Assembly (NCBI GenBank): GCA_943327965.2
Contig: CALPYQ020000001.1
Coordinates: 1-19,507, forward strand
Direction of reading: 5' to 3'
Length of the DNA stretch: 19,507 nucleotides
Origin: Singulisphaera sp. GP187
GTDB lineage: Bacteria > Pseudomonadota > Gammaproteobacteria > Burkholderiales > Burkholderiaceae_C
Shown here: positions 1-11,333 of the stretch, piece after piece
How the letters are laid out: every line of letters begins with the position of its first letter
Position numbering within the stretch: position 1 is the first letter of the stretch
The notes under the pieces: model-generated
The model's input: the letters and a program-made list of their open reading frames with translations, nothing else
Told to the model about the DNA's origin: nothing
The model's database searches: none
Program-made: the position numbers and the translations under genes

Positions 1-93
1 CTCGCCACCTGGCATGACCTCGGCGACGACGACCATGACCTTGGATGTTCCAATGTCAAGACCGACCACCAAATCTTTGTACTCTTTTGCCAT
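1..93 (-). CDS. ftsA: FtsA, cell division actin homologue (N-terminal fragment, runs off window)
   Basis: Only the first 31 codons are inside the window; the gene continues past position 1. The peptide begins MAKEYKDLVVGLDIGTSKV, which matches the opening beta strand and phosphate-binding loop (LDIGTSKV) of the actin-like ATPase FtsA. FtsA tethers FtsZ to the inner membrane and recruits later divisome proteins. It lies 38 bases after the ftsQ stop, the usual position in proteobacterial dcw clusters, and ftsZ is expected next. The ATG at 91-93 has only a weak ribosome binding site, so translation may depend on coupling or on RNA structure. Identity is secure from motif plus position. Confidence 0.93.
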   Translation of the reverse strand, partial: MAKEYKDLVVGLDIGTSKVMVVVAEVMPGGE

Positions 94-131
94 ATGTTCA
101 ACCGTTCTTGTCTAAGTCTTCAATCTACTGA

Positions 132-920
132 TCAGGGTTTTTTCAACCCATCTGGAACCACCGTACTCACACCTCTTAAGCGCAAGGCATAACCATTGTC
201 ATAACGCAAATCGGCCGACAACAAAGACGTGACTGTGCGGCCATATCGCGATGCGACTTGCGTCAATGTTTTGAAAAAAAGCTGCAATCTGTCGCTTATT
301 TCTTGTTGCGTACCGTGTCCCAATTCGATGGTGGCACCCGATGCCAATTGCGCTGTCCAGCTGCCCCGTTGGCTGAGCTCCAACCTGTCCAAAGCCATGT
401 CCATCTTGGCCAACATGGGCTTGAGGAATTTGTACATCTCTAAAACAGTCTTGGCCTGCGATTCAGGGCCTTTTAAGAGCGGCAAACTGTCCGATTCGAC
501 ATCGTCTGCATTGACTTCGAAAATAGCGCCTTCGACACTGAGGAACTTGCCGTCGCCTTCAAAGCCCCAAAGCGCGACAGGCTGAAATTCATCCAAAGTG
601 ACCGACAAGCGATTGGGAAACTCGCGTCTGACCAAAGCAGAGCGAATCCAAGGAATTTGCTCAAATGCTTGACGTGCTTGCAGCAAATTGAGGGTAAAGA
701 AATTGCCCGTCAATTGCGGCAACACATTGGCACGCAAGGTGACGACGTTGCTGTGCGTCACATTGCCCTTGACGGTGATACTCTGAATAGAAAATACGGG
801 ATGGCGCAGCAACCAACCAATGCCACTGGCAACGCAAAACACGAAGGCCAGTCCAAACAAAGACAAAGATGTCCATTGCATCAGGCGAATATCCACAGGC
901 AAGACCATGGGTTTCTTCAT
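132..920 (-). CDS. ftsQ: FtsQ, divisome scaffold protein
   Basis: A bitopic inner-membrane protein of 262 residues that links early and late divisome components through the FtsQ-FtsB-FtsL complex. A short cytoplasmic N-terminus with basic residues precedes one transmembrane segment (about residues 17-38). A POTRA domain follows (about 43-112, starting near [13 protein letters not shown]), with the motif [17 protein letters not shown] at about 89-105, typical of FtsQ/DivIB. The C-terminal beta domain follows and the protein ends in GLKKP. Length is close to that of other FtsQ proteins. The ATG at 918-920 overlaps the ddl stop as ATGA, with a purine-rich AGGGGA upstream. Sequence divergence is normal for this family; position in the cluster makes the call firm. 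Confidence 0.93.
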   Translation of the reverse strand: MKKPMVLPVDIRLMQWTSLSLFGLAFVFCVASGIGWLLRHPVFSIQSITVKGNVTHSNVVTLRANVLPQLTGNFFTLNLLQARQAFEQIPWIRSALVRREFPNRLSVTLDEFQPVALWGFEGDGKFLSVEGAIFEVNADDVESDSLPLLKGPESQAKTVLEMYKFLKPMLAKMDMALDRLELSQRGSWTAQLASGATIELGHGTQQEISDRLQLFFKTLTQVASRYGRTVTSLLSADLRYDNGYALRLRGVSTVVPDGLKKP

Positions 921-1894
921 GGCGTCCCCTTGCTTGCGGCAGGATGCTCAAGGCCTGCATGACGCAACAAATGCATGCACAGCGCCTCATAATCCATGCC
1001 CGCTGCTTTGGCCGACATGGGCACCAAAGAATGGCTGGTCATGCCAGGCGAGGTATTGATTTCAAGCAGATAAGGCTGTCTGGTTTTGGCGTCGATCATG
1101 ACATCGACACGTCCCCAGCCCTTGCAACCCAAAACCCGATAGGCCTTGAGCACATGTTCTTGAATGGCTTTTTCTTCCGACTCGGGCAATCCTGAAGGCA
1201 CCAAGTATTGGGTGTCGTCAGTGAAGTATTTGTGTTCGTAGTTGTAGTCGCCGGCAGGGGCCACGATCCGAATCACGGGTAAGGCTTGGGCATTGTCGCC
1301 ATCGCCCAGCACAGGGCATGTGACTTCATCGCCAGCGATGAACTGCTCGCACAAAATATCGGTGTCACATTTGGCAGCTTCGTGAAGGGCGTGCTGCAAC
1401 TCGCTGGCCAGCACCACTTTGTAGACCCCAATTGACGAGCCTTCGCGGGCAGGCTTGACTATCAGGGGCAGCCCAAGCGTTTGCAAAACATGTGCTTGTG
1501 CGGCGTCACCCAGATTGTCATTTTTGAGCAAGACATATTTGGGGGTGGGCACACCTTCAGACAACCAGACTCGCTTGGTCATGGTTTTGTCAATGGCAAT
1601 GCTGGAGGCCATGACACCAGAGCCGGTGTAAGGGATGCCCAACAACTCGAGGGCGCCTTGCACCGTACCATCTTCACCAAATCGACCATGCAATGCAATG
1701 AAGCAACGGTCGAAGTTTTCTTTTTTGAGATCTGATAAATTGCGCTCGGCAGGGTCAAAGGCATGCGCATCAACACCCTGGGCACGAAGCGCCGCCAACA
1801 CACCTTGGCCGGACATGAATGAGACTTCGCGCTCGGCAGAACGGCCGCCCATGAGAACCGCTACTTTGCCCAATGGCAGATGCGTATCGCTCAT
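917..1894 (-). CDS. ddl: D-alanine--D-alanine ligase (DdlB type)
   Basis: This ATP-grasp ligase makes D-Ala-D-Ala, the dipeptide MurF adds to the peptidoglycan stem. I chose the ATG at 1892-1894 ([10 protein letters not shown]), giving 325 residues. It overlaps the murC stop as ATGA and has a good GGGAGG site inside the end of murC; an in-frame start 63 bases further upstream would add a peptide foreign to the family. By comparison with E. coli DdlB, the triad maps to Glu21, Ser153 (in KPAREGSS) and Tyr223. Metal ligands are expected at Asp264, Glu278 and Asn280 (GRVDVM and [14 protein letters not shown]). A tyrosine in the Tyr223 region is consistent with a D-Ala-D-Ala rather than a D-Ala-D-Lac ligase. 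Confidence 0.96.
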   Translation of the reverse strand: MSDTHLPLGKVAVLMGGRSAEREVSFMSGQGVLAALRAQGVDAHAFDPAERNLSDLKKENFDRCFIALHGRFGEDGTVQGALELLGIPYTGSGVMASSIAIDKTMTKRVWLSEGVPTPKYVLLKNDNLGDAAQAHVLQTLGLPLIVKPAREGSSIGVYKVVLASELQHALHEAAKCDTDILCEQFIAGDEVTCPVLGDGDNAQALPVIRIVAPAGDYNYEHKYFTDDTQYLVPSGLPESEEKAIQEHVLKAYRVLGCKGWGRVDVMIDAKTRQPYLLEINTSPGMTSHSLVPMSAKAAGMDYEALCMHLLRHAGLEHPAASKGTP

Positions 1895-3300
1895 GCGGCA
1901 CCTCCCATTTTTTGAACTTGAGCTGGCACTGCGCCAACAGAGCCGGCACCCATGCAAATGACGACGTCGCCGTCATTCGCATTGTCAAAAATAGCCTGCG
2001 CCATGCTCTCAATTTTATCTACAAAAACAGGTTCAATTTTGCCGGCGACACGTAAAGCTCGCACTAAAGTTCGACCATCTGCTGCCACGATGGGTGCTTC
2101 ACCTGCGGCATAAACTTCAGACAACAAAACCGTGTCTGCGCCATGGCTGATGACTTTGACAAAATCTTCAAAACAATCTCGTGTTCGGCTGTACCTGTGA
2201 GGCTGGAAAGCCAGCACCAATCGACGTCCAGGGAAGGCGCCCCGTGCAGCAGCCAAGGTGGCTGCCATCTCGACAGGATGGTGACCATAATCGTCAATCA
2301 AAGTGAAGCTGCCCGCTTTGTTTTGTAGCTTCACTTCGCCATACCTTTGGAAGCGTCGGCCCACACCTTTGAAACTGGCCAATGCCCGCACCACCGCAGC
2401 ATCGTCCACGCCCAACTCTACGGCGACAGAAATGGCCGCCAACGCATTCAAAACATTGTGCTCGCCGGGCAAATTCAGCACGATTTGAAGATCAGGCATG
2501 ACCACGCCATTGCGGCGCTGAACGGTGAAGTGCATTTGACCGTTTTCGGCCTTCACATTGACCGCCCGAATTTGCGCGCCTTCCTGCAAGCCATAGGTGG
2601 TGACAGGTCTGGCCAGCGCATCCATGATGCTTCTAACGCCTGGGTCATCGGCACACAAAATGGCTGTGCCATAAAACGGCATGCGATGCAAAAAGTCTAC
2701 AAATGCTGACTTTAATTTTTCGAAGTCGTGACCATAGGTTTCCATGTGGTCCGCATCGATGTTGGTGACCACCGCCATGACTGGCAACAAATTTAAGAAG
2801 GACGCATCGGACTCATCGGCTTCCACCACAATGTAATCGCCCGTTCCCAATTTGGCGTTGGTGCCTGCGCTATTGAGCCGGCCGCCAATGACGAAAGTTG
2901 GATCCAAGCCCCCTTCTGCCAAGACACTGGCCACCAAGCTGGTGGTGGTGGTTTTGCCGTGGGTCCCCGCAATGGCCACGCCCTGCTTCATGCGCATTAA
3001 CTCGGCCAACATGACGGCACGGGGCACGACTGGAATGTGCTTGGCACGTGCCACCAAAACTTCTGGGTTGTCTGACTTCACCGCTGTTGACGTGACAACA
3101 GCATCAGCGCCTTGAACATTTTCAGCACTGTGTCCCACATGGGTATGAATGCCCAAGCCCGACAAACGTCGCAACGTGGGGCTGTCTGCCAGGTCAGAAC
3201 CCGAAACGGTGTAACCCAAGTTCAACAAAACTTCGGCAATACCGCTCATGCCGGAACCACCGACACCAATGAAATGAATATGACGAATGGCGTGTTTCAT
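1891..3300 (-). CDS. murC: UDP-N-acetylmuramate--L-alanine ligase MurC
   Basis: The first amino-acid-adding enzyme of the muropeptide pathway, joining L-Ala to UDP-MurNAc with ATP in the cytoplasm; 469 residues, the usual length. Visible motifs are the N-terminal nucleotide-sugar fold ([17 protein letters not shown], about 9-25), the ATP loop [10 protein letters not shown] (111-120), [10 protein letters not shown] (279-288), DDYGHHPVE (336-344) and QPHRYSRT (366-373). The GTHGKT and DYGHHP forms distinguish MurC from MurD, MurE and MurF. The start at 3298-3300 overlaps the murG stop as ATGA, and the 3' end overlaps ddl by four bases, so both flanks look translationally coupled. Confidence 0.97.
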   Translation of the reverse strand: MKHAIRHIHFIGVGGSGMSGIAEVLLNLGYTVSGSDLADSPTLRRLSGLGIHTHVGHSAENVQGADAVVTSTAVKSDNPEVLVARAKHIPVVPRAVMLAELMRMKQGVAIAGTHGKTTTTSLVASVLAEGGLDPTFVIGGRLNSAGTNAKLGTGDYIVVEADESDASFLNLLPVMAVVTNIDADHMETYGHDFEKLKSAFVDFLHRMPFYGTAILCADDPGVRSIMDALARPVTTYGLQEGAQIRAVNVKAENGQMHFTVQRRNGVVMPDLQIVLNLPGEHNVLNALAAISVAVELGVDDAAVVRALASFKGVGRRFQRYGEVKLQNKAGSFTLIDDYGHHPVEMAATLAAARGAFPGRRLVLAFQPHRYSRTRDCFEDFVKVISHGADTVLLSEVYAAGEAPIVAADGRTLVRALRVAGKIEPVFVDKIESMAQAIFDNANDGDVVICMGAGSVGAVPAQVQKMGGAA

Positions 3301-4358
3301 TCGGCCAAGGCCTCACAAGCTGCGACCACTTCTTGAGTGGCATGGATTTTTTTCAAGGCCCAAGCTTTTTCTGCACGGGCCAACAATTCTGGACGGGTCA
3401 ATTGCTTCAAACGCTCTGCCAGCAACTCAGGGCTCAGTTGCGCCTGGGGCATCAGCCAGCCTGCATCTTGTTTGACCAAAAAGTTGGCATTGGTCGTCTG
3501 ATGATCGTCTACGGCAAAAGGAAAGGGCACATAAATGGCCGCTGCGCCAATTGCCGCAATTTCAGTCACAGTACTTGCGCCAGACCGGCAAATGATCAGA
3601 TCGGCATCGGCAAAGGCTTGTGCCGTATCTTCAATGAAGGGCGTGAGTTCTGCCTTGACGCCGGCGTTGGCATAGTTGGTTCTCAGCGCTTCAATTTGTT
3701 TGGCGCCACTTTGATGGACCACCACAGGTCTGTCGGCCTCGGGCAATAAAGCCAAAGCTTTGGGGACGATGTCGTTCAAGGCTTGTGCGCCCAAACTGCC
3801 ACCCACCACCCATAACTTCAGGGGTCCGGTACGACCTTCAAATCGGGTTGCAGGTGCTGGCTTGTTCAAGAATTCTTGACGCAGGGGGTTGCCCACCCAA
3901 TGACCTTTGTTCAGCACATCGGGGAATGCGGTATAAATTTTGTCGGCGACACCCGCCAACACTTTGTTGGCCATGCCAGCCACAGAGTTTTGTTCGTGCA
4001 GGACCAGCGGTCTGCCCAACAAGACGGACATCATGCCGCCAGGGAATGTGATGTAGCCCCCCAGGCCCACCACCACATTGGGTTTGACGCGGCGCACCAC
4101 CAACAGGCTTTGCCAAAAAGCTTTGAGCAAACGCAATGGCAACAAAGCCAAACTCAAAGGACCTTTACCGCGTACGCCGCCAAACTCAACGGGCTCAAAG
4201 GCAAAACCGCGTTGCGGCACCCATTGGCTTTCCATGTTGCCAGGCACACCCAACCAATGAACGCGCCAACCTGCGTTTCGCAAAGACTCGGCCACAGCCA
4301 GGCCTGGGAAAATATGGCCACCCGTTCCGCCAGCCATGATCAAAGCGCAACGACTCAT
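3297..4358 (-). CDS. murG: MurG, lipid II-forming GlcNAc transferase
   Basis: A peripheral inner-membrane GT-B glycosyltransferase (353 residues) that transfers GlcNAc from UDP-GlcNAc to lipid I, giving lipid II. Three glycine-rich signatures are seen: GGTGGH (10-15), [12 protein letters not shown] (about 97-108) and [10 protein letters not shown] (186-195). The acceptor region HEQNSVAG lies at 121-128. The UDP-GlcNAc site follows: [10 protein letters not shown] (257-266) and [12 protein letters not shown] (280-291). The start overlaps the ftsW stop as ATGA and is preceded by a strong GGAGG with a six-base spacer, embedded in the codons for the RGG near the end of FtsW. Confidence 0.97.
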   Translation of the reverse strand: MSRCALIMAGGTGGHIFPGLAVAESLRNAGWRVHWLGVPGNMESQWVPQRGFAFEPVEFGGVRGKGPLSLALLPLRLLKAFWQSLLVVRRVKPNVVVGLGGYITFPGGMMSVLLGRPLVLHEQNSVAGMANKVLAGVADKIYTAFPDVLNKGHWVGNPLRQEFLNKPAPATRFEGRTGPLKLWVVGGSLGAQALNDIVPKALALLPEADRPVVVHQSGAKQIEALRTNYANAGVKAELTPFIEDTAQAFADADLIICRSGASTVTEIAAIGAAAIYVPFPFAVDDHQTTNANFLVKQDAGWLMPQAQLSPELLAERLKQLTRPELLARAEKAWALKKIHATQEVVAACEALAE

Positions 4359-5638
4359 GATCGGCCTCCGCGCATCATTTGCTTGTTTTCAGAATCGATG
4401 CGCAAGACGATGGCGATGGCCACCATGTTGAGCAGGATGGCTGACCCTCCATAACTCATGAGGGGCAGGGTCAAACCTTTGGTAGGCAGTGCACCCAAGT
4501 TCACACCCATGTTGATGAAGGACTGAAAACCAATCCAGATGCCCACACCCTGCGCCACCAAGCCGGCAAAGGTCCGGTCCAAAGCCAAGGCTTGGCGACC
4601 AATGACCATGATGCGGCGGCTGAGCCACAAGAACATGCCAATGACGGCAACGACACCGACCAAGCCAAATTCTTCACCAATCACCGCCAATAAAAAGTCG
4701 GTGTGCGCTTCAGGCAACCAGTGCAACTTCTCGACACTGCCGCCCAAACCAACGCCAAAAATTTCACCTCGACCAATGGCAATCAAAGAGTGCGACAGTT
4801 GATAACCTTTGCCCAAGGTATGCGTCGGGTCCCATGGATCGAGGTAAGCAAAAATTCGCTCACGGCGCCAGGGTGAGGCGGCAATGATCATGGCGAATGC
4901 AATCACCAAGATGGCCAAGATCAGGAAGAACATGCGTGCGTTCACGCCACCCAAGAACAAAATACCCATCGCAATGATGGCAATCACCAAGAAAGCCCCC
5001 ATGTCGGGTTCGGCCAACAAGAAAATACCTGCCAAACCAACTGCAGCACCCATCGGCAAAACCGCTCGGAAGAAACGTTCCTTGACTTCCATTTTTCGGA
5101 CCATGTAATCCGAGGCATAAATGATCACCGCCAGCTTGGCAAATTCAGAGGGCTGGAAATTGATGATGCCCAGAGAAATCCAACGTCTAGCGCCATTCAC
5201 ACCTTTGCCAATGAAGGGGAGTAACACCGCCGCCAATAAAATCAAGGCAACGATGAACAAGGGTCGCGCATTTTTTTCCCAAGTTTCTAGCGGTACTTGG
5301 AATGCCAACAAGGCAACACCAAAGCCAATCGCGATAGAAATCACGTGTCGCATTAAGAAGTGAGTTTGCGAATAGCGCGCAAATTTGGGGTTGTCGGGCA
5401 TGGCAATGCTGGCTGAGTAAACCATGACCATGCCCCACATCAACAAGGCCACCACCACCCACAGCAAGGTTTGATCGATGTTTTGAATCTTGCCTTGTGC
5501 CCCTGAATTTTTGGCATAGTCGTAGCTGCCCAAATTGACAGGCAGCCCCATTTCGCCAGACGCTTGCAAGGAACCACCACCTACGCGGCTGAACAAACCA
5601 GCAGCCCAATCGGTGATGCGTGAACCCATTGAACTCAC
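4355..5638 (-). CDS. ftsW: FtsW, SEDS peptidoglycan polymerase (GTG start)
   Basis: A polytopic SEDS glycosyltransferase that polymerises lipid II at the septum together with FtsI. The 427 residues comprise a hydrophilic N-terminus of about 55 residues and then the transmembrane core. Motifs include NGARRWI (148-154), QPSEFAKL (162-169), AEPDMG (209-214), and [18 protein letters not shown] (308-325) with Asp314 at the position expected for the catalytic aspartate. The C-terminal region has [17 protein letters not shown]. The start is GTG at 5636-5638, overlapping the murD stop as GTGA, with GGAGG seven bases upstream. An ATG three codons later would sit 16 bases from that site, so GTG is preferred. 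FtsW is favoured over RodA by its cluster position. Confidence 0.96.
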   Translation of the reverse strand: MSSMGSRITDWAAGLFSRVGGGSLQASGEMGLPVNLGSYDYAKNSGAQGKIQNIDQTLLWVVVALLMWGMVMVYSASIAMPDNPKFARYSQTHFLMRHVISIAIGFGVALLAFQVPLETWEKNARPLFIVALILLAAVLLPFIGKGVNGARRWISLGIINFQPSEFAKLAVIIYASDYMVRKMEVKERFFRAVLPMGAAVGLAGIFLLAEPDMGAFLVIAIIAMGILFLGGVNARMFFLILAILVIAFAMIIAASPWRRERIFAYLDPWDPTHTLGKGYQLSHSLIAIGRGEIFGVGLGGSVEKLHWLPEAHTDFLLAVIGEEFGLVGVVAVIGMFLWLSRRIMVIGRQALALDRTFAGLVAQGVGIWIGFQSFINMGVNLGALPTKGLTLPLMSYGGSAILLNMVAIAIVLRIDSENKQMMRGGRS

Positions 5639-7149
5639 AGCGCCCCCTCCATCGACTGTCCAGCTTCGTCTGCAATTTCTGCCACAGACTGGCAGAAGAC
5701 CTCAGCACGGTGACCATAGTCTTTGAACATGTCAAAACTTGCACATGCAGGTGAGAGTAAAACAGCATCGCCTTTTTGTGCTACTTCTTTGGCTGCTTTC
5801 ACAGCTTCGGGCAATGTGCTGGCGTCTAACAAAGGAACACCCGCCAATTGAATTTGCTCACGAATGAGGGCTGCATCGCGGCCTATCAAAACAACTGCAC
5901 GTGCAACCCTTGCAACAGGTTCAGCCAAGGGTGAGAAGTCTTGGCCTTTGCCTTCGCCGCCCAAAATCACAACAACTTTGCGTTCTGCGCCCAAGCCATT
6001 GAGCGCTGCCACGGTAGCGCCCACGTTGGTGCCTTTGCTGTCGTCGAAATATTCAATGTCGTTCACAATGGCCACAGACTGAACGCGATGTGGCTCGCCT
6101 TGGTATTCACGCAGCCCAAACAACATCGAAGCCAAACTACAACCGGTGCTGCTGGCCAACGCCAAGGCAGCCAACGCATTCACGGCATTGTGGCGACCCC
6201 GAATGCGCAATGCATCTGCAGGCATCAGTCTTTGAATGTGAATCTCTTCAACTTCACCTTTGCGCAAACGACGTGTTTCGTCTGACTCCAAAGCGCGTAC
6301 CAACCAAGTCATACCGTTGACAGTCTCTAAGCCAAAGTCGCCTGGACGCTGAGGCATGTCCGCACCGAAGGTCAGGTGTTCACGCTCAATGGGCTTTTGC
6401 AGTTTGGCGCGAATGGGTTCTGGCAGCATGGCCATCACTTTGGTGTCTTCGCGATTGAGCACCATCAACGATGTCGCACCAAAGATTTTTTGCTTGGCAG
6501 CCGCATAGGCGTCCATGCTGCCGTGCCAATCCAAATGATCTTGCGTGATGTTCAACACCGTGGCGGCACTGGGCTCAAAGGGTCCCGCATTGTCTAGCTG
6601 AAAACTTGAAAGTTCCAGCACCCAAACTTCTGGCAATTCTGTCTCAATACATTCACGCAATGTGTCTAACAAAGTGGGGCCAATGTTGCCCGCCACTTTG
6701 ACCGACTTGCCGGCTCGTTCAACAAGCTGACCCGTGAGCGAAGTGACTGTGGTTTTGCCATTGGTGCCCGTAATGGCCAAGACTTTGGGCGAATAGTCGC
6801 GTGTGAGCTTGAGCTTTTCCAAACCTTGCACAAACAAGCTGAGTTCTCCGCCTACCCAAAGTCCTAAAGATTTGGCTGCATCCAAAACAGGCGCTGTTTC
6901 AGTGGGTGCCAAACCAGGACTTGCAAACACAGCACGCACGGATGTGCCCTCAATTAATTGAGCGCTAAGTTGGCCACCGACAAATTTCAGATCAGGCAAT
7001 TCACTTTGAAGAAGCGCCAAGTTGGGCGGCGCATCTCGGGTATCGGCCACCGTCACTTCGGCCCCCATGAACGCACACCAACGGGCCATGGCAAGGCCTG
7101 AGCTGCCCAGCCCCAAAATTAAGATGTGTTGGCCTTGAAGGTAGTTCAT
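5635..7149 (-). CDS. murD: UDP-N-acetylmuramoyl-L-alanine--D-glutamate ligase MurD
   Basis: This cytoplasmic Mur ligase adds D-Glu to UDP-MurNAc-L-Ala. I chose the ATG at 7147-7149 ([18 protein letters not shown]), giving 504 residues, because the Rossmann-like glycine motif then lies near the N-terminus as usual. A longer in-frame reading begins 90 bases earlier, inside mraY, and adds an unrelated peptide. Motifs seen are the ATP loop [13 protein letters not shown] (126-138), the substrate segment LELSSFQLD (178-186), [11 protein letters not shown] (200-210), [12 protein letters not shown], and [11 protein letters not shown] in the C-terminal domain. The start lies two bases after the mraY stop with only a weak binding site. 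The end overlaps ftsW. Somewhat longer than E. coli MurD because of loops in the middle and C-terminal domains. Confidence 0.95.
   Translation of the reverse strand: MNYLQGQHILILGLGSSGLAMARWCAFMGAEVTVADTRDAPPNLALLQSELPDLKFVGGQLSAQLIEGTSVRAVFASPGLAPTETAPVLDAAKSLGLWVGGELSLFVQGLEKLKLTRDYSPKVLAITGTNGKTTVTSLTGQLVERAGKSVKVAGNIGPTLLDTLRECIETELPEVWVLELSSFQLDNAGPFEPSAATVLNITQDHLDWHGSMDAYAAAKQKIFGATSLMVLNREDTKVMAMLPEPIRAKLQKPIEREHLTFGADMPQRPGDFGLETVNGMTWLVRALESDETRRLRKGEVEEIHIQRLMPADALRIRGRHNAVNALAALALASSTGCSLASMLFGLREYQGEPHRVQSVAIVNDIEYFDDSKGTNVGATVAALNGLGAERKVVVILGGEGKGQDFSPLAEPVARVARAVVLIGRDAALIREQIQLAGVPLLDASTLPEAVKAAKEVAQKGDAVLLSPACASFDMFKDYGHRAEVFCQSVAEIADEAGQSMEGAL
5646..5650 (-). promoter_or_regulatory. 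Ribosome binding site that decides the GTG start of ftsW
   Basis: GGAGG on the minus strand lies in the last codons of murD, seven bases from the ftsW GTG and 16 bases from the next ATG. The spacing selects the GTG start. Confidence 0.7.
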
Positions 7150-7151
7150 GT

Positions 7152-8330
7152 TTATCTGAGCTTCAAAGTCGACAGACCCACCAAGCAAAGCAGCATGGTG
7201 ATGATCCAAAAACGCACAACCACTTGGGTTTCTTTCCAACCACTCTTTTCAAAGTGATGGTGCAAGGGCGCCATCTTCAATATGCGTCGGCCCTCTCCAT
7301 ATTTTTTCTTGGTGTATTTGAAATAAGACACTTGCAACATGACCGACAAAGCTTCGACCACAAAAATACCGCCCATGATGGCCAACACAATTTCCTGCCG
7401 AACAATGACAGCGATGGTGCCCAATGCTGCGCCCAATGCCAACGCACCCACATCGCCCATAAACACTTGGGCGGGATGCGTGTTGAACCACAAAAATGCC
7501 AAGCCTGCACCTGCCATGGCTGAACAGAAAATCAACAATTCACCAGCACCAGGGATGTACGGCAAGAACAAATATTTGGCATACACAGAACTGCCTGTGA
7601 CATAGGCAAACAAACCGAGCGCCGAACCCACCATGACCACAGGCATGATGGCCAAACCGTCTAAGCCGTCCGTCAAATTGACAGCGTTGCTGGAACCCAC
7701 AATGACCAAGTAGGTTAAGAACATGAATCCAAACACGCCCAAGGGATAGCTCACTTCTTTGAAGAATGGCACCAGCAAACCGGCTTTGGGCGGTAAGTTG
7801 ACATCAAAACCCGACATCACCCACGTGGTGAACAAATCCAAAACACGCAGGTTTGAACTTTCCGAAATACTGAAGACCAAATAGAAGGCGGCTAACAATC
7901 CAATCACCGATTGCCAGAAGTATTTTTCGCGTGATCGCATGCCTTCAGGATCTTTGTTGACCACCTTGCGCCAGTCGTCTACCCAACCGATGGCACCAAA
8001 TCCTAAGGTGACAATGAGCACGATCCAAACAAAACGGTTGGACAAGTCAAACCACAACAAGGTGCTGATGGCAATGGACAACAAAATCAAAACGCCCCCC
8101 ATGGTGGGCGTACCACTTTTGGCCAAATGCGTTTCCATGCCATAGCCACGAACGGGTTGACCAATTTTCAAAGACGTTAAATGCCGAATGACGGCAGGGC
8201 CTGCAATCAATCCAATCAGCAAGGACGTCATGGCGGCCATCACAGCGCGAAACGTGATGTATTGAAAGATCCGCAAGAATCCCCAATCGGGTGACAAAGT
8301 TTGTAACCACTGAGCCAAATTAAGCAGCAT
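7152..8330 (-). CDS. mraY: MraY, phospho-MurNAc-pentapeptide translocase
   Basis: The integral inner-membrane enzyme that moves phospho-MurNAc-pentapeptide from UDP to undecaprenyl phosphate, forming lipid I. It has 392 residues with about ten hydrophobic segments. Motifs in order are [10 protein letters not shown] (70-79), the acidic pair in GWVDDW (Asp118, Asp119), [13 protein letters not shown] (215-227), [11 protein letters not shown] (290-300, Asp293) and [11 protein letters not shown] (355-365). The aspartates bind magnesium in known MraY proteins, and the HHH segment is a family hallmark. The ATG at 8328-8330 lies inside the last codons of murF (11-base overlap), with a GAGAG element about seven bases upstream. 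Confidence 0.97.
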   Translation of the reverse strand: MLLNLAQWLQTLSPDWGFLRIFQYITFRAVMAAMTSLLIGLIAGPAVIRHLTSLKIGQPVRGYGMETHLAKSGTPTMGGVLILLSIAISTLLWFDLSNRFVWIVLIVTLGFGAIGWVDDWRKVVNKDPEGMRSREKYFWQSVIGLLAAFYLVFSISESSNLRVLDLFTTWVMSGFDVNLPPKAGLLVPFFKEVSYPLGVFGFMFLTYLVIVGSSNAVNLTDGLDGLAIMPVVMVGSALGLFAYVTGSSVYAKYLFLPYIPGAGELLIFCSAMAGAGLAFLWFNTHPAQVFMGDVGALALGAALGTIAVIVRQEIVLAIMGGIFVVEALSVMLQVSYFKYTKKKYGEGRRILKMAPLHHHFEKSGWKETQVVVRFWIITMLLCLVGLSTLKLR

Positions 8331-9774
8331 GCACTGACTCTCTTTCTTTTACTTGAGCAGACTCAGTGCGTTCACGCAATGCTTCAACCAATCGTTCCAT
8401 CTTCATAAAGCGTGATCCTTTGATCACCAAACTCTTTTGCGCAGCAATGTGCGTCAGCACATATTGCTGCAAAGATTCCATGTCACTAAAGTGCTTTGCA
8501 CCTTCAAAAGCCAAACTGCTGTGTTGGCACAAATCACCCAAGGTCAACAACGTCTCAATGCCACGCGATTTGGCGTAGGCGCCAACTTCTGCATGAAACT
8601 CTGGGCCTTTTTGACCCACTTCACCCATGTCGCCCAAGACCAAGAGACGAGGGGCTGGTAATTCAGCCAACACATCAATGGCTGCACGCACTGAATCTGG
8701 ATTGGCGTTGTAGGTGTCATCAACCAAGGTGAAGGGATGGCCATCAATTTGCCACTCCCACGATTTGGAACGACCTTTGACAGGTTCAAAACTCTGAAGC
8801 CCTTTGACAATTTGCGACAGCGTCATGCCCGCAGCCAAGGTACATGCTGTTGCAGCCAAAGCATTCAACACATTGTGACGGCCAGCAATGGACAAGCGGC
8901 ATGGCAGGCTTTCTTCGGCAGTCCATAAGTTGAATTGCCAAGCACCAGCCGTCCATGCAATTTCATGGGCTTGAACATCGCCTTCTTGAAAACCAAAGGT
9001 GATGGACTTGCGTGAACCTGCAAGCCTCTGCCACAGTGGCGCATAGTCATCTTGCGCTGGATAGACTGCAACGCCATCGGTGGGCAACGCACAAATGACT
9101 TGGCCATTTTCTAGGGCTACAGCCTCCACCGTGGCCATGAACTCTTGGTGCTCGCGCTGCGCATTGTTGACCAACCCAACGGTAGGTTGCGCAAAACGAG
9201 CCAACACTTCAATTTCGCCAGGATGGTTCATGCCCAACTCAACCACTGCACGCCGATGATCGGCACGCAAATTGAACAGTGTGAGGGGCACGCCTATTTC
9301 GTTGTTCAAGTTGCCTTGGGTCGACAAGGAAGCCTGACTTGAGTCTGCCCGCAAAATAGAGGCAATCATTTGAGTCACAGTGGTCTTACCGTTGCTACCT
9401 GTGACACCAATCAAACTCAAAGCAAATTGACGACGCCATTGTGTTGCCAACTCACCCAGGGCTTCACGCGCATTGGGCACGCACAGGGCAGGCACGGTCA
9501 CACCTTCTAAATACTTGAGGTGTTCGCCTTGACTTGGGTTGTCAGCCTCAAACACCACCGCCACCGCACCTTGTGTCTGAGCCTGTTTCAAAAATGCGGT
9601 GCCATCAAATTTTTCGCCTTTCAGGGCCACAAACAAATCGCCTGCAACCACACTCCGACTGTCTGTGCGAACAGCCTTGATTTGAATTTCTTGGGCAGCA
9701 TGGCTTGGCGCATGACCGAACACTGGCACGGCCAGTGGCAGCCACGATTGAAGTTGGGTCAGTGTCATGTTCAT
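8320..9774 (-). CDS. murF: MurF, UDP-MurNAc-tripeptide--D-Ala-D-Ala ligase
   Basis: The last cytoplasmic ligase of the pathway adds the D-Ala-D-Ala made by Ddl to the UDP-MurNAc tripeptide; 484 residues. The N-terminal substrate domain contains [17 protein letters not shown] (about 35-51). The ATP domain has [10 protein letters not shown] (123-132) and [14 protein letters not shown] (152-165), the latter typical of MurF. Later motifs are [12 protein letters not shown] and [15 protein letters not shown], which confirm MurF rather than another Mur ligase. The start overlaps the murE stop as ATGA. A second ATG two codons downstream cannot be excluded, since the binding site is weak. The 3' end overlaps mraY by 11 bases. 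Confidence 0.96.
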   Translation of the reverse strand: MNMTLTQLQSWLPLAVPVFGHAPSHAAQEIQIKAVRTDSRSVVAGDLFVALKGEKFDGTAFLKQAQTQGAVAVVFEADNPSQGEHLKYLEGVTVPALCVPNAREALGELATQWRRQFALSLIGVTGSNGKTTVTQMIASILRADSSQASLSTQGNLNNEIGVPLTLFNLRADHRRAVVELGMNHPGEIEVLARFAQPTVGLVNNAQREHQEFMATVEAVALENGQVICALPTDGVAVYPAQDDYAPLWQRLAGSRKSITFGFQEGDVQAHEIAWTAGAWQFNLWTAEESLPCRLSIAGRHNVLNALAATACTLAAGMTLSQIVKGLQSFEPVKGRSKSWEWQIDGHPFTLVDDTYNANPDSVRAAIDVLAELPAPRLLVLGDMGEVGQKGPEFHAEVGAYAKSRGIETLLTLGDLCQHSSLAFEGAKHFSDMESLQQYVLTHIAAQKSLVIKGSRFMKMERLVEALRERTESAQVKERESVHAA

Positions 9775-11333
9775 GAGACGAGCCCCGATTTCAAAATGCT
9801 TTCAGCACGATGGCGCAATGCTTGTTGCGCATGAACACGGTCATCAAACGGATACTTCACACCCGCAATTTCTTGAGTCTCTTCATGCCCCTTACCGGCA
9901 ATCAAAATGACATCGCCAGGGCCAGCGTTGGTCACCACATACTCAATGGCTTTGGCGCGATCAAGTTCTTGGTGTGCAGCATGCGGTGCCTTTAAACCCT
10001 TGAGCATGTCGGCCACAATGTTTTGCGCTGGCTCGCTTCTTGGGTTGTCGCTGGTGAGCACCACATGATCGGCAACAGCTTCTGCCGCAGCGGCCATGAG
10101 GGGTCGCTTGCTGGCATCCCGATCGCCACCGCAGCCCAAAACGCACCACAATTTGGCGCCCAATGACTGAGAAAACGGCTTCAGCGCCAACAAAGTTTGC
10201 GTAACGGCATCGGGCGTGTGTGCGTAATCGACCAAAGTCAGCGGCAGTTGAGCCTTACTTTGAACCGATACTTTTTCCATCCGTCCGGGAACGGCTTTAA
10301 GCTGCGCACAGACTTTGACTGCTTCCGAAAAGCTCACACCCAAAGCGCGCAAGGATGCAATCACACCGAGCAAGTTGTCGACGTTGTAGTCGCCCATCAA
10401 AGCCGTCTGTAAAGGCAACACTTGCTGGCCTTCTACCACTTCAAAGAACAAACCAGCCAGGTTGCGCTTCAAGCCTTTGGCCTGCAATCGTGCCGCTTTG
10501 TTTTGGCTCGAGCAGGTCCAAATGTCCAATTCTTTATTGGCATTCAACAATTTATTTTCTAAATGCTTGGCCAACTGTGCACCTTTTTCATCGTCCACAT
10601 TGATGACCGCCGCTTGCAAGTCAGGCCATGCAAACAAAGCTTCTTTGGCCTGCCAATATGCCGCCATTGAACCGTGATAGTCCAAATGGTCTTGCGTGAA
10701 ATTGGTGAACAAGGCCAGTTCAATGCGCGTCCCTGCCATGCGCTGTTCGGCAATGCCAATCGAGCTGGCTTCAACTGCACAGTGCGTCACACCTTCACGC
10801 ACAAATTTTTCAAATTGGGCTTGCATCAAAACAGGATCGGGTGTTGTCATACCGGTGACCAACAACTTGGGCGGCTCACCCACCCCCAATGTGCCCACCA
10901 CAGCGCATCGGGCTGCGGCATTTTCAAGAGAACCCACTGCATTGAGCGCTTGCGCCAACCACCAAGTGGTGGAAGTTTTGCCATTGGTGCCGGTGACTGC
11001 CAAAACTTTCAAGGCTTGGCTTGGCTGCTCGTAGTAGGCATCGGCAATCCAGCCGGTGTCTGCCTTTAATCCGACGTAGGCTGCCACTTGTTCGCTGTCA
11101 CCTTTGGCTGACCACTGGTCTGACCATTGGTCACAACCCTGTGCTTCGACCAAACATACTGCGGCACCTTGTGACAGTGCTGCGTTTACATAGGCGCGGC
11201 CATCGGTGGCAGCACCTGGCCATGCAATAAAGCCATCACCTTGGCGAACGGCGCGGCTGTCCGTGCACAAATTGCCGGACACATGCTGGCGCAGCCAGGC
11301 TGCCGCTTGAGTAGGACTGTGCAGTGTTTGCAT
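9771..11333 (-). CDS. murE: MurE, UDP-MurNAc-L-Ala-D-Glu--meso-diaminopimelate ligase
   Basis: Adds the third stem residue in the cytoplasm; 520 residues. Motifs are TDSRAVRQGDGFIAWPG (about 24-40), the ATP loop VTGTNGKTST (113-122), TTPDP (163-167), EASSIG (188-193), FTQDHLDYHGSM (212-223), DYAHTPDA (369-376) and GKGHE (480-484). The DNPRSE box at 429-434 is the established signature of meso-diaminopimelate specificity (lysine enzymes differ here), so the wall should be of the Gram-negative A1gamma type. The start codon shares one base with the ftsI stop (TGATG), with GGAGGAG eight bases upstream. MurE and MurF are separate proteins here, not a fusion. Confidence 0.97.
   Translation of the reverse strand: MQTLHSPTQAAAWLRQHVSGNLCTDSRAVRQGDGFIAWPGAATDGRAYVNAALSQGAAVCLVEAQGCDQWSDQWSAKGDSEQVAAYVGLKADTGWIADAYYEQPSQALKVLAVTGTNGKTSTTWWLAQALNAVGSLENAAARCAVVGTLGVGEPPKLLVTGMTTPDPVLMQAQFEKFVREGVTHCAVEASSIGIAEQRMAGTRIELALFTNFTQDHLDYHGSMAAYWQAKEALFAWPDLQAAVINVDDEKGAQLAKHLENKLLNANKELDIWTCSSQNKAARLQAKGLKRNLAGLFFEVVEGQQVLPLQTALMGDYNVDNLLGVIASLRALGVSFSEAVKVCAQLKAVPGRMEKVSVQSKAQLPLTLVDYAHTPDAVTQTLLALKPFSQSLGAKLWCVLGCGGDRDASKRPLMAAAAEAVADHVVLTSDNPRSEPAQNIVADMLKGLKAPHAAHQELDRAKAIEYVVTNAGPGDVILIAGKGHEETQEIAGVKYPFDDRVHAQQALRHRAESILKSGLVS

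Noticed and set aside
3876..4454. Plus-strand open frame of 192 codons opposite murG and ftsW
   Set aside because: Composition (many His, Gln) is typical of an antisense frame of a conserved gene, and murG and ftsW fully explain the DNA.
7150..7239. N-terminal extension of murD reading back into mraY
   Set aside because: The 30 extra residues are unlike MurD and overlap the conserved end of mraY; the ATG at 7149 starts directly at the family's N-terminal fold.
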